NCBI GenBank assembly: GCA_037953745.1
Contig: JBAKBP010012992.1
Location: 1-64,000 of the forward strand
DNA: 64,000 bases
Direction: 5' to 3'
Source of the DNA: Lithodes maja
Taxonomy: Eukaryota > Arthropoda > Malacostraca > Decapoda > Lithodidae
Every line of letters begins with the position of its first letter. Position 1 is the first letter of the stretch. Positions 1-11,141 of this stretch are shown one piece after another. The notes beneath the pieces are model-generated. The model was not told the DNA's origin, did no database searches, and was given only the letters and a program-made list of their open reading frames with translations. Position numbers and translations under genes: made by a program.

Positions 1-299
1 CCGTCACAACATCATTCATACAAACAAATTTCTTCAGGGTGATAGAAGTTTGGCAGGGTAGCGAAAAATGTACATATTTTCGTCACATACAGTATATAAT
101 ATTTTTTTCGTGTACATATACTCATGTCAGTTCCCTAGGACTTTTACATGCTCTTCCTTTGCCATTTCTCTAAACGGACCCCACAAAAAAAAATAAATAA
201 AAAGCGTTTCCATTATATAATGACGATGTCTAATTACTTATTATCGCCGATGTCCGAACTTTTGACCCAAGTCCGAAATTACCCCACTTTACGGTAACT
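1..299. other. Unclassified AT-rich sequence
   Basis: No coding similarity, inverted repeat or tandem repeat was recognised here. It lies just outside the truncated end of the neighbouring LINE fragment. Confidence 0.5.
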
Positions 300-1846
300 A
301 GACAACAGGTCTGTATGTACTGGCATCTCCCCTATTTCCTCCCTTATGAATAGGTGATATGATTCCTGTTTTCATAATTTCGGGAACAATGCCTTCATCA
401 AGAGATTTTCCTCCATATTTTATATAGCAGAGGTGATAGCTCTTTTTTGCAGTTTTTTAAAAGAACTGAAGGCATACCATCTGGGCCAGCTGATGATGAT
501 TTGTTCAGTCCTTCAATAGCATTTTCAATGTCACTGGAAGAGAATTCAAAATCATGTAAGGTATCTTCATGAGTGTCATTTGAGTTGAAAAATGTACCTG
601 GGGAAAGAATCATTTTGTCTTCAATAGGTACACTGAAAGAGGAGTCGTATTGCTTTCTTAGCATCTCAGCCATAAGATAATGGTCTTGTGTTAATTCACC
701 GTTGTCGTCGATTAGGGGACCAACTTATGCTTGAATTTTCTGCTTCTTTGCATAACTGAAAAAATATTTACTGTTATTTTTTATTGCATTTATGGCTTTT
801 CTTTTTTCTCTTTTATGTTCTTCTTGTGACGAGAGAATGTTACTTTCAATTTCCAGCAGCTTGTTTTTCAGGGCGTTTTTCTTCGTTGATGCTGCCCTGA
901 AGACTTTTTGGGAGAAATGCTTTCTTTTCTTCATGAGGATTCTCCTATCTTTAGGAATTCGCCGAGATGAGCTCTGGTTAGCTCTCCAAGGTGGGACGTG
1001 CTTGTTGCATAATTATCAAAGCACTTGCTCAGGAGAGTCTTGATCATTTGTTCCGTTGATTGGCCATCAAATAGTTCATTCCACTTTTCAATTTTTCTTG
1101 TATCTTGTCCCACTCAATGTCACTGCTGAAGAAGTTTAGCTGCTTTAGCTCACTTAATGCTGCTGGCTGGGTGAGGGGTAGAATGTTGTTGTTTACTGGT
1201 GTGTAAGTTTTAACAGATATTAGTCTGTGATCTGATATAGTTGTGTCTTGGGTTTGATAGCTGTAAATGTGGTCCTGGTTCCTTGTGAATACTAGATCTA
1301 GGATATTCTCTTCTCGGGTCGGTGAATGGATGTGCTGAGTGAGGCTCAATTCTTCAACTAGGTCAAGTAATTGTCTTGCTTGAATGGGTACTCTTTGTCC
1401 TAAGCTTCCATGAACTGTATTGTTTTTCCAGTTTATTTGTGGGATGTTGAAATCTCCCAACAAGATAATTTCTGGGGAAGAGATCTGGCAGGCATTGATG
1501 CTATCTTTCATCATCCCTAACATGGTGCCAAAGCTTTCTTCACTGCTACCAGGTGGGCGATAGATTGTGAACACTAATGTGTTGGTCTTGATAATTTTAA
1601 TGCCTAGCATTTCACAGTAACGGTCTGAGTAGGAGCAAATTTTTGATGCACTTGGGGCTAGGTCAGCTCGTAGATAGTTTATAACTCCTCCGTGGGAGCG
1701 TTCAATCCGATCAGTTCTGAAGATGGAGTAGTTTGGTATGTTAATTTCACTATCTAGTATGCTAGGATTTAGGTGAGTTTCTACAAGGGCCAAAAACATG
1801 AAACTTTCTCTAGGTAGGCTATGCTGTTGAAGTCGGGTCCCTTTAT
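300..1846 (-). mobile_element. Non-LTR retrotransposon fragment (endonuclease and start of RT)
   Basis: Read on the minus strand, this is the APE-type endonuclease half of a LINE followed by the beginning of its reverse transcriptase. The endonuclease part (about 1846-1044) shows LVETHLNP, a YRPPGSS segment, GDFNIPQINW and a terminal SDHRLIS motif, all typical of the family. A lysine-rich linker follows (934-725), then the RT entry motif SSSAGPDGMPSVLLKNC near 500 and a TYRPV motif near 310. The frame breaks several times, so it is a dead copy. It is cut at 1846 by the end of a Penelope-like element and its RT is truncated at about 300. Clade is not certain. Confidence 0.8.
1044..1846 (-). 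pseudogene. LINE endonuclease domain, 5'-truncated
   Basis: The open frame covers most of an exonuclease-endonuclease-phosphatase fold: ETHLNP near the start, GDFNIP in the middle and SDHRLI towards the end, in the order expected of LINE endonucleases that nick target DNA. The N-terminal catalytic Asn region is missing because a Penelope-like element abuts at 1846; residues read upstream of that point come from the other element. The protein cannot be complete. Confidence 0.75.
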
Positions 1847-2621
1847 TAAAATGTAAAACTTGCAAACTAAACAAACCAAAATTGGGACAAGGACAATATA
1901 AAGTCAAATTAAATTATCAAAATCGCTATGTGGAAACAACGCTTACTAAAATGAAAATTATTAAATAAAAGAACACAATCCACCACATAGGGTGTACATT
2001 ACTACATGAGCAAGTTAATCTGTTTCCCAAGCAAACTAATCGCACATATAACAACGCACTATCGTCACGTTAAAGGAAGTACAGTAGTCAAGTTTGGGAA
2101 GTCCGGGACGTTCTGGCAAATTTTACTAAACTCTGCATGAATAAAGAAACTACATGTTAAATGTCAAAATATTATTTAAAATCAAATTTGCAACATGACA
2201 AGACATTAACAATAGTACAAAATACAAATATTGATAAGATATCTATACTATTACAAAATAATATATAAAATACAGTACAGCACTCACTAACGATAGTGCT
2301 ATCGGGTAGGTACCTGTAAGCATAGCATGCCTCAAGTGACCCCAATCAATAACTACCCTACAAATAACCTACATTTATAGCACAAATAAACTAAGGAAAT
2401 CGCAAAAGTAAGCAATTGATACTATCGACAATGAATACATATAATATAAAGACAAATAATTGCAAAATATGAAGTAACAACAGATTTAAACAAAGAGTAC
2501 TCTTTTAACAAGAACAATAAATTTAAAAAATCATCAATATTAATATTAATAATAGAAAAAGAAAAGAAAAAGATAAACAATAAATACAGACAAAAAGTAA
2601 GCAGAGGTTATACAAGAAACT

Positions 2622-3690
2622 TCAAGTTAAAAATGCTTGATTAAAATTATTGATGTCAAATTTTAGAATACAGTCACAATAATTGACCCTAAAAAGATTA
2701 AATTTATGGAACAATTTACTTGCCTCAAAACCTCTGTCCACTAAGAGTCTGTATAGTAACCTAGCTCTAGCCCAAAAGTCATCTACTTTAGTGCAGATTT
2801 TACAAAATCTTATTAATTGGGAATAAAAACAATTATAAGTTATTTTACTATCGATATTACCAATAGGGAAAGGAAAGTTTATTACGTTAAAATTAAAATC
2901 ATCAACTTTGTGATATACTTTAAGTATGCACTGTTCATTAACAATCTCTATATATATATCAAGAAAATTTTCAACTTTATAATTTACGTTACATTGTGTG
3001 AGGGGAATAGAATTAGGGTAAATAAGTTTAGCAACTTGATTAAAATTTAACAAATTGCAAACGAGAATATCATCAATATATCTACTATTATTACTTAACA
3101 ATTTAGCAAGTGCTAATTTTTCTGGGATTTTATTTTTCTTGCTACTGTCAACTAAGTCTTTTATATATTTAAATTCTAAAGCAAGCAAGAATAAGTCTGC
3201 AATTAAAGGGCTAGCATTTCCACCCATAGGAATTCCTAATATTTGTTTGAAAATGTACGGCCCGAATCTAACATAAGCATTGAAAAGGAGGAATTTAAGG
3301 GCATCTTTAAGTTTATTTCTATCAAAATATACAGAACTAGTGGGAGTAGAGCTAAGTGATGCATTATTAAAATATGTATAAACATTTATGAAATAATTAC
3401 CATTCCTAACGAACCTGTCAAAGTGCAAATCTATAATAAAGCAAAGCTCTGAATATACTAAATCTAAAGGCAAATTGGTATACAAAGTAGAAAAGTCGAA
3501 GCTATGTACCGAGGTAACTTTCGGCATGGTATTTATTTTATCAATAACTTCTAACGAATTGTCAACACTCCAATAATAGTTAATGCCAGTTCTTCTCATG
3601 ATGGTATTACAATATCTTTTATGAGTACTTTTAATGTATTTTAAGCAATTTACGACTTGTTCTGAGAGTTTTAGTGGTAGCAAATTTTGC
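2622..3690 (-). pseudogene. PLE A reverse transcriptase, catalytic and C-terminal part
   Basis: The frame carries the RT core in order: SFDFSTLYTNLPLD (motif A), GIPMGGNASPLIADLFL (motif B), RYIDDILV (catalytic motif C) and FLDIYIEIV (motif D region), then a thumb-like C terminus ending FNQAFLT. These are the hallmarks of Penelope-like RTs, not LINE or LTR enzymes. It is displaced by one frame from its N-terminal part at 3631-4341. The last 190 residues are nearly identical to the + strand copy at 60,130-60,678, so divergence between copies is low. Confidence 0.8.
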
Positions 3691-4341
3691 TCCGGCAATA
3701 AAGCGATATTTATAAGGTCTTTTATGAAATTTAGGTAACATGTATAATTTTGCAATGCACTTGTTCTTATCAGAAAGTTTAATATCAAATGTTATATTTT
3801 TCTTGGTATGTTCATCGATTAAGTTATCAATATTCAGATTATTTTGAATTTCATAAACAGAATTACCGCAAATATTTTTACGTAAAATGTTACCCTTAAT
3901 ACCTAATTCTTTTTTCATGTTTTCAAGATAAAATTTCTTACATGTGAAGCTATAATTATTGCTGGCTTTATCTACTGTAGTGATTACAAAATGTTTATGT
4001 AAATTTATTAAATCAGCTTTAAGCTTATTATAATTATAGTCTATAAAATCTGAAAGATTAAATTCATTTTTAAGCGAGAAATTTTTATTTCTAATTAACT
4101 TAATTAATAATTTAGACCATGCTTCTAGTTCTCTCGCATCGCAGCACGCAATTTTTAACAATTTATCTTTTAATTTATTGACTGAAAAAACAATATCTTT
4201 TAAAATTATGTCCCATGTTACTTTATTACTCCCTATTCTAAATTTAAACCCTTTACGACATAGCTTGGAATATATGTTGAATATATGTTGGAATATATGT
4301 TCCAACATATGTTGGAAGCTGTGGTGAACTAGCCTCTTCAT
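3631..4341 (-). pseudogene. PLE A reverse transcriptase, N-terminal part
   Basis: This frame holds the N-terminal region of a Penelope-type RT, ending in LYMLPKFHKRPYKYRFIAG. The LPKxHK and RFI motifs mark the first RT motifs of PLE enzymes. The frame then runs out, and the remainder of the RT continues in an overlapping frame from about 3,690 downward. A single indel between motifs 1 and 2 is the simplest explanation. The start is uncertain, since the upstream sequence is a short AT-rich palindrome. Confidence 0.7.
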
Positions 4342-4599
4342 TCGCTGTGTGGAGGCTTGAGTGCTTCTTAGCCTAGGCGTCCTCTTCTTGGATTTGTATT
4401 TTCAACCAAGCCCACATTTGGATGTTAGGCTAGTTTATGTATTTGTTATTTGGCCTAAGTCTATATTGTAGCCTATCATCTTTTGTAGGCCTATGTATTT
4501 TTATCAGAAGAGTAGGCCTACTGTATGCTACTGTCGGCCTATACAGCAACTGTTGTACAGTACACCGTCACTTGTAAGCAGTGGATACGGTACCGTATG

Positions 4600-7490
4600 C
4601 GATAAATGTTTACAGTTTCTTACAGTTTCTTACAGTAGATCCTCTGGAAAAAGGCAAACTATGCCTGTGTATCCAGCTCAGTACCAGTACTTGCACTGCT
4701 GCGGTCGTTCACGGTGTTGGCGGCGGCGGTAGCAGACGCAACATTTTTACTATTCTGTATTTTTGTTTTATAATCAAACTTCAAATCTTGTCTTCCCCAT
4801 GCTTTATCAAGATTACTTTCAAACTCCCTTATTGATTCGGAATCGACTACATACTGGGGCAGTGCGTTCCACTCATTTACCACTCTATCACAAAATGAGT
4901 TCTTTGCCTTCTCAAGCCTATTTCTTTCTTTGTAAATTTTCTTAGAGTGTCTCGTTCTTGTTCCCTCCCGCATCAAGAAGATACCTTCACACACATCCTC
5001 ATCGTACTTTCCTGACACTATCTTAAAAGTCTCTATCATATCCCCTCTCTTTCTCCTATATGCCAGTGTCGGAAGCCCCAGTGTCCTCAACCTCTGCTCA
5101 TAGCCTGCGTTCTTCAACGTTGGTACCAGCTTGCTAGCTCTCCTCTGCACTTTCTCCACTGCTTCTATATCCTTTACCATATATGGAGCCCACACCTGGT
5201 TTGCATATTCCAGGTGTGGCCTAACCAGCGCTGTATATAGATTCCTGAAGATTTCTTCGTCAAGTGACACAAATGTCCTCCTTATCAGCCCTACAATTCT
5301 ATTGGCTTTGTTTATCTTTTCCGCTAAATGTTCTGAGAAATTTAACTTATTGTCTATCACTACTCCTATATCCTTTTCTGCACTCACTTCCTCCATCGCT
5401 TCATACATACTGTATCCTACCTTGTCTATCTTGCTGGTCCCAATCCGCATGTACTTGCATTTTTTTGGATGAAAAGGCATTAACCAATGCTCAGACCATC
5501 CCTTCATGCCCTCCACATCTCCTTGAAGCAAACCCATATCTTCCTTACTCCTCACTCTTCTATACAGTTTAGTGTCATCCGCATACAGGTATACCTCACT
5601 TCCATTAGTTATAACTTCAGGCAAGTCGTTAATAAATATAACGAACAGCAGTGGTCCCAACACAGATCCCTGAGGTACCCCACTTGTAATTTCCCTCCAC
5701 CCCGAGCCTATTCCATTCACCAGTACCCTCTGTCTCCGATCTTTCAGGAAGGCTTCTATCCATTTCACCCCTATATTATAGCTTCTAACTTTCTCTATTA
5801 ACCTTTTATGTGGGACCTTATCGAAGGCCTTCATAAAATCGCAATATACCACGTCTATTACATCACCATCTTCTAGAATTTGCATCCAATCATCTACCAC
5901 CTTAATTAGCTGTAGTACCGTCGACCTCCCCGGCAAGAATCCGAACTGTCTCCCACTGAAAAGTTGATTTGACTTCATATGATCCATTATTCCTTCTCTA
6001 ATTACCGTTTCCATTAGTTTACACACAACACTTGTCAAACTTACTGGTCTATAATTCCCTGGGTCATTTCTCTTTCCCTTCTTAAATATAGCTGTTATGT
6101 TCGCCTCTCTCCAGTCCATCGGGATTTGTCCTGTATTAAACGATACCTCAAATAACATTTTCAATGGCTCTACTAACATCTCCCCTCCTTCCTTTATGAT
6201 TCTTGGGTGTATCCCATCCGGTCCCGGTGACTTACTTCTGTTCATTTTTTCTATAGCCCTTCTTATTCTAGCATGGGAAAACTCTACTAGTTCTAGTGCC
6301 GGCGCCTGTTTGATGGGAATAGTAGGCACTGCATCCTCCGACTCCACTGTTAGTACCCCCCCAAAGTATTTCCCCAGCACCTCTGCTTTCTCCTTATCAG
6401 TCTCTGCTCTACTCCCATCATTCAACCCCCCCACCAGCTCTGGGATCCCTACTCTTCTTGTTAACTTTTCCTGAATGTACTTCCAGAATATTTTTGGATT
6501 ATCCTTCACATTTCTAGCTATCTCTCTCTCCCTCTGCTTCACCCCCCTCCTTGTTTCCCACCTTATTTTATTGTTTATTTGTCTGCGTTCCAGATCCACT
6601 TCCTTAGCCTCTATACTAGACCCCCTGTTCTTTTTTAACAATTTTAATCTTTCCCACAATCGTTTCTTTCTTCTAATCAATATCCAAAGCTTTCTTTTCA
6701 TTGGCAATTCTGGGTTAGTTCTTTTCCTCAATTTTGTTTTATCCTTATATTCCCTTACTGGTACACTTTTGGATACAGCATTCTCCAGTTTGACTCTAAT
6801 TTTCCTCCACATTCCTTCAGCGTCTTCACCGTTCAAATATTCCCCCCAGTCAATGTCCAAACACCGTCTCAGCAGCTCATAATCTGCTCTATCATACATG
6901 TATATTTTTCTATTGCTTCTATTATCCCTCTCCGATTTAATGTTACAACTAAAGCTTATACAGGCATGGTCACTACGACCTATAGGGCTATCCACATTAA
7001 CATGTTCCACTATATCCTCTTCATTGCTAAAAATCAAATCAAGTACACTCCCCTGCGTCCCATCTCTATATCTTGTCATCTCTACAATATGTTGCGTTAA
7101 AAAACAATCTCTCACTTTCTCTATAAACTTATTTTCCAGGCTACCCTGTCCCGCTGGAGTAGTACAATTTGCCCAGTTGATCCTTGGCAAATTGAAATCT
7201 CCAATCAAAATTTTATATTTGTTCTCTCTATTATCTATCTCCTCCATTGCTTTCAGTAGGTTATCATCCTCTCCCCTGCTATTATTTGGGCTTCTATATA
7301 TAGAGGCAATTAGAATTGATGCTCTTACACATTTTACTTCAATACACAAATACTCACAATACTGCTGTCTCATATCCACCTCATTAACCTTGAGCTCTTT
7401 TCTTACATAAATAAACAGTCCTCTTCCAACCTCTGCTCTAATAGCATTTCTCTCATATAACTCAAAACCCTCCAATCTATATTCCACCAG
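4600..7490 (-). mobile_element. CR1/jockey-like LINE with long open frame
   Basis: A minus-strand LINE. Its 3' end shows a short tandem repeat (units of acagtttctt, about 4,611-4,637), as expected of CR1/L2-type elements that end in microsatellites instead of poly(A). The 5' side stops within the endonuclease domain, so it is 5'-truncated. No clear target-site duplication was found. Confidence 0.8.
4659..7487 (-). CDS. LINE endonuclease/reverse transcriptase (942 aa, uninterrupted)
   Basis: Endonuclease-plus-RT polyprotein of a non-LTR retrotransposon. The endonuclease part has ASIYRSPNNS, IGDFNLPRINW (about residue 100) and GRSDHACISF (about 170), but lacks the first ETWL-type motif. The RT has SPGPDGIHPRIIKEG, NYRPVSLTS, FGFLPGRST, VYCDFMKAFDKVPH, GVPQGSVLGPLLF and the catalytic YLYADDTKLY. 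A C-terminal HLEYANQVWAP block follows, as in CR1/jockey elements. No stop or frameshift occurs over 2.8 kb, which suggests recent insertion. The given start is only the first in-frame Met of a truncated protein. Confidence 0.85.
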   Translation of the reverse strand: MEYRLEGFELYERNAIRAEVGRGLFIYVRKELKVNEVDMRQQYCEYLCIEVKCVRASILIASIYRSPNNSRGEDDNLLKAMEEIDNRENKYKILIGDFNLPRINWANCTTPAGQGSLENKFIEKVRDCFLTQHIVEMTRYRDGTQGSVLDLIFSNEEDIVEHVNVDSPIGRSDHACISFSCNIKSERDNRSNRKIYMYDRADYELLRRCLDIDWGEYLNGEDAEGMWRKIRVKLENAVSKSVPVREYKDKTKLRKRTNPELPMKRKLWILIRRKKRLWERLKLLKKNRGSSIEAKEVDLERRQINNKIRWETRRGVKQREREIARNVKDNPKIFWKYIQEKLTRRVGIPELVGGLNDGSRAETDKEKAEVLGKYFGGVLTVESEDAVPTIPIKQAPALELVEFSHARIRRAIEKMNRSKSPGPDGIHPRIIKEGGEMLVEPLKMLFEVSFNTGQIPMDWREANITAIFKKGKRNDPGNYRPVSLTSVVCKLMETVIREGIMDHMKSNQLFSGRQFGFLPGRSTVLQLIKVVDDWMQILEDGDVIDVVYCDFMKAFDKVPHKRLIEKVRSYNIGVKWIEAFLKDRRQRVLVNGIGSGWREITSGVPQGSVLGPLLFVIFINDLPEVITNGSEVYLYADDTKLYRRVRSKEDMGLLQGDVEGMKGWSEHWLMPFHPKKCKYMRIGTSKIDKVGYSMYEAMEEVSAEKDIGVVIDNKLNFSEHLAEKINKANRIVGLIRRTFVSLDEEIFRNLYTALVRPHLEYANQVWAPYMVKDIEAVEKVQRRASKLVPTLKNAGYEQRLRTLGLPTLAYRRKRGDMIETFKIVSGKYDEDVCEGIFLMREGTRTRHSKKIYKERNRLEKAKNSFCDRVVNEWNALPQYVVDSESIREFESNLDKAWGRQDLKFDYKTKIQNSKNVASATAAANTVNDRSSASTGTELDTQA

Positions 7491-7520
7491 TTTACCTATG
7501 GTCCCGTTAAAATATCTAAA

Positions 7521-7939
7521 AGTAACCTATTAAAAACTGTTCAGGGGACTGGTTAGAACTTGTAGGATGTTTAATTGAAGTGCGGAAATCAGTATTTACT
7601 GAGAAATAAGTCTTAAAATGTGTTATGGGTCACCCAGGGTCCCTGCCCTCTCTTTCTCAGGTAAACAATGACTAACTAGTTCAGGCAAAAATGTTATATT
7701 ACATTATATTAGGTTAGGTTAATCTAATATAATATAATATAATATAATATTTGTACATTTTGGGCAGTGGGCGGGGCCGCGCATGTGCAGGGGGTAAGGT
7801 ATGTGGCGGCGTACAGACCCTCCCGTAAAACATAGCGCATTTTAAGACTTTTATTTCTCAGTAAATACTGATTTCCGCACTTCAATTAAACATCCTACAA
7901 GTTATAACCAGTCCCCTGACCAGTTCTTAATAGGTTACT
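7521..7939. mobile_element. MITE with roughly 100-bp terminal inverted repeats
   Basis: The first 100 bases (starting agtaacctattaaaaactg) are repeated in reverse complement at the end (ending cttaataggttact). The arms match over the blocks gtttaattgaagtgcggaaa and cagtatttactgag. The centre has an (aatat)n stretch and no coding potential. Superfamily not assigned. Confidence 0.75.
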
Positions 7940-8092
7940 TGAGGATAGGAAAACGGGAACATAGAGAAATTTTTACCCCGTATGCAAACTGGGCCCGGTT
8001 AAATTCAAGCAACTTTTCGCGGCGATATTCGCACACTCATGGTCACGACCGTTGCACGTTTAATTTAACAGTTTAAAAAAAAAATGGATGGA

Positions 8093-8324
8093 TGTAGTTA
8101 CCGGGTGTAGCCTACCACTACCGACATACAACATAAATCATCTATAAATACTTATAATAACATAAATACTTATAAATCTATAATACTAGGTTAGGTTAGG
8201 TTAGGTTAGGTTGTTTGGTTAGGGTAATGTATTTTTGTATCCAAAGGCAGTCAAAATAGACTGAAACATGATGGTGAGCGTCCGCGTAGTGTAAACAAGA
8301 CGGGCGGTACACCCGGTAACTATA
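8093..8324. mobile_element. Short foldback MITE, copy 1
   Basis: Begins tgtagttaccgggtgta and ends with its inverse (tacacccggtaacta). Its right half (cagtcaaaatagac, gggcggtac) is shared with the element at 11,495-11,752. It contains the TTAGG run at 8,186-8,210. Confidence 0.6.
8186..8210 (+). repeat. Interstitial (TTAGG)n telomere-type repeat
   Basis: Five consecutive TTAGG-type units. TTAGG is the telomere repeat of most arthropods. Shorter runs occur near 7,710 and 45,416. Confidence 0.85.
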
Positions 8325-8485
8325 TTTTTACCAAAAAAAATCCCACCATTCCCACGGCCAGGCTCCAGTTGTTATTTGCCTCCTGCTGAGCTGGTATACA
8401 TACATTGGTTTAACGTAATTTTTCCATTACATGCATTGTAACGGCTCAGACGGGGTTGCCTTTCAGTAGTTGGAGTGTACTGTAG

Positions 8486-8876
8486 TACAATAAAGTCCTG
8501 CCACAGCACTGCCCCACCAAGTCATCACAGTGGCTGATGTTGGTATAGTGCTAACTGTGTCTCATCAAGACTCAACAGAGTCCCCCTGCAGCACTTGCAC
8601 CTGCAGTATCTGCAACCACACCAGCCTTAACAGTGTTACAAAAAGACAGCACCATAACAAGACTTTACTGTATATTAGGCAATTGGACTATAGAACAATA
8701 AAGTCCTGCCCCAACACTGCTCCAACATGAAAACACTGTTGCCGACACAGGTGTGGTGCCAAACGGCGCCCAGGTAAGACTCAGTCCCCTGTGGCACCTA
8801 TCCGCACCCCACCAGCCTCGGCAGTGCCATACCAAGACAGTGCTAAGATAAAGACTTTATTGTCTAATAATGGCTG
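8486..8876 (+). repeat. Two-copy direct repeat, period about 208 bp
   Basis: The segment beginning acaataaagtcctgcc at 8,487 recurs at 8,695 with clear but diverged similarity, including agcctyrrcagtg and agacttta blocks near each end. No gene is apparent. Confidence 0.6.
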
Positions 8877-9133
8877 TTGGTCCACTAGTCTATCGCCATC
8901 CCCCCTATTAGTCGCCTTGTACGACACGCAGTAGGATGTGTGAGGCATATTCTTTTTTTCCTCCTATATAGCCTATACAGTATTCCCAAGCTTTCTGGCA
9001 TCTAGCCAAAAACCTCTCCAACAATTTCTCTTCCTCGTCTTTCCCTCCCCTTTCCCACTCTGATGGCACAACCATCACTTCTTCCTCTGACAAAGCTAAA
9101 CTCTTCGCTCAAACTTTTGCTAGAAACTCCACC

Positions 9134-9549
9134 TTGGATGATTCCGGTGCTATTCCTCCTTCTCCGCCCTCCTCTCTCTTACTTATGCCTAATATCCTAA
9201 TCTCTTCTAAAGATGTACTTTCTACCCTCTCTGGGCTTAACACTAATAAGGCGTACGGTCCGGACGGTGTTCCTCCTGTTGTTCTCAAAAACTGTGCTTC
9301 CGTGCTGACTCCCTGCCTAGGCAAACTCTTTCGTCTCTGTCTATCCTCTAACGTCTTCCCTTCATGCTGGAAGTTTGCTCACATTCAACCTGTCCCAAAG
9401 AAGGGTGACCGCTCTCAACCCTCCAACTATCGTCCAATTGCTCTCATTTCTTGTCTTTCTAAAGTTTTTGAAACTATTCTTGCTTCCAAATTTCTTAAGC
9501 ATTTCTCTTCTCATAATCTGCGCTCAGATCGCCAGTATGGCTTCCTTAA
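9134..9549 (+). pseudogene. LINE reverse transcriptase, part 1
   Basis: Encodes NKAYGPDGVPPVVLKNC, PVPKKGDRSQPSNYRPI and LRSDRQYGF, the first RT motifs of a jockey-like LINE. The frame is native up to the TTAA target site at 9,546-9,549. Beyond that it reads into an inserted MITE, so the continuation NLGAAGRLL is not LINE sequence. Confidence 0.8.
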
Positions 9550-10183
9550 CCTGGGAGCTGCGGGGAGACTCTTAAGAGTTCCCCCGGCGGACTGCGGGAA
9601 GACTCTCCTGAGTAAGTAAAATAAAAAATCAACTTTTGACATCGAAAAAAAACATTATTTTTTATTTTTATTTTTTTATTTTTTTATTTTTGTTTGGCCC
9701 CTGGGCCATGCAAAATCTCAGTCCTCTACCTCCCCTCCTTCCCCACTTTCCTCCTATCCTTCAGTTATCACCTATTTTCCCTATTATTCCCTTATTCTGA
9801 GGTATATTTTCGTGCTAACATTAGCGAGTTGCAAGCAGGGTGTTGTCATCACTGATGGCAATCGAGTGCAAGAGAGAGAGAGAGAGTATCGATCGACTGT
9901 GTCTCAGTGGCCTTGGGGGAAATTGGCGGGAAGGTAGCTTGCCTCACCCATACATTATACAACTCGCGGGCTATATCTCCGATATTGACCATCCAAACGC
10001 TGTTTTCACTCGTTTTATTGTTGTTTCAGGTTAATACCTTTATAATCAACCCATAATAGGCGCATATGGATAATTATTAATGCTATTAATGGTACAATGA
10101 ATATTTTAGTGACGGAAACACCTCAAATACTGTACGTCAGCACAGGGGGACGTTTTCAATTACCCCCGTGCGCACTTCAGAGG
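9550..10183 (+). mobile_element. piggyBac-like TTAA MITE, family 1 copy 1
   Basis: 634 bp flanked by TTAA on both sides (9,546-9,549 and 10,184-10,187). Ends are imperfect inverted repeats (cctgggagctgcg against cctctgaagtgcg). Removing it rejoins the interrupted LINE RT (RQYGF to HSTGDLLSYLT). A second copy of the same length lies inverted at 30,477-31,110. Confidence 0.85.
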
Positions 10184-10187
10184 TTAA

Positions 10188-11141
10188 GGGTCACTCTACT
10201 GGTGATCTTCTTTCATATCTTACTAACTCTTGGTCATCCTCCTTTCGGGACTTCGGTGAGACTTTTTCTATTGCACTAGACATATCGAAAGCCTTCGATA
10301 GAGTCTGGCATAAATCTTTAATTTCTAAACTACCCTCCTTCGGTTTCTATCCCTCCATCTGTGCCTTTGTCTCTAATTTTCTTTCCGGCCGTTCCATAGC
10401 CGCGGTTGTGGACGGCCATTGTTCACTTCCTCACCCTATAAACTCCGGTGTTCCTCAGGGTTCTGTCCTATCTCCTATTCTCTTTCTAATTTTTATAAAT
10501 TATCTCCTTAACTGTACCTTAATTCCCATCCATTCATATGCAGACGACTCAACCTTACACTACTCCATTACTTTTTCAGAACGCCCCAGCCAGCAATCCC
10601 TCAACGACAAACGTAATAAAGCCATAGAACTCTTAAATTCTGATCTAAATACTATTTCCAATTGGGGCAGAGAAAACCTTGTTAACTTTAATGCTTCCAA
10701 ACCCCAATTTCTCCATCTATCTACCCGTCAGGATCTCCCAGCGGACTATCCCTTATTCTTCAACAATACAAAAATCAACCCTTCATCTTCTCTCAATATT
10801 CTTGGTGTCTCTTTTTCTTCTGCTCTCATTTGGAAGGACCATATTACCAGTCTTGCTAAGGCAGCCTCCCAGAAGCTGGGTGTGCTCAACACCTTAGGGT
10901 GTTCTTTTCCCCTGCACAGCTTCTTGCTCTGTACAGGGGCATAGTGCGCCCTTGTATTGAGTATTGTTCACATGTGTGGGGAGGTTCCTCTCACACCACT
11001 CTCCTAGACAAGGTTGAAAGGAAGGCCTTTCGTATCATTAACTCCCGTCCACTCACCAACTCTCTGCAATCTCTCTCTCTCCGCCGCAATGTTGCATCTC
11101 TCTCGCTATTCTATCGCTACTATAATAATCAGTGTTCCTAA
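10188..11141 (+). pseudogene. LINE reverse transcriptase, part 2
   Basis: Continues the RT after the MITE: HSTGDLLSYLTNSW, ALDISKAFDRVWH (motif A), SGVPQGSVLSPILF (motif B), HSYADDSTLHY (catalytic motif C), LNILGVSFSS, then YRGIVRPCIEYCSHVWGG. The frame shifts once near 10,900 between VLNTLG and FFSPAQLLALYRG. Sequence from 11,142 to about 11,380 still encodes, in another frame, the RRARGTRLATQSHP and AELWNSLPESVF blocks usual at the C terminus of this group. It is not functional as read. Confidence 0.8.

Larger units (their letters stand above)
1847..4345 (-). mobile_element. Penelope-like element A, copy 1 (RT plus long 3' region)
   Basis: Minus-strand element: RT coding at 4341-2622, then about 770 bases of AT-rich 3' sequence ending at 1847. 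The same 3' region recurs at 60.68-61.47 kb (inverse orientation) and 62.39-63.2 kb, and its terminal 100-300 bases recur at 17.23, 36.13 and 45.45 kb, so this is an interspersed family. No GIY-YIG endonuclease is visible, unlike PLE B at 51-60 kb. The 5' end lies near a short palindromic stretch at about 4,265-4,320. Confidence 0.8.
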
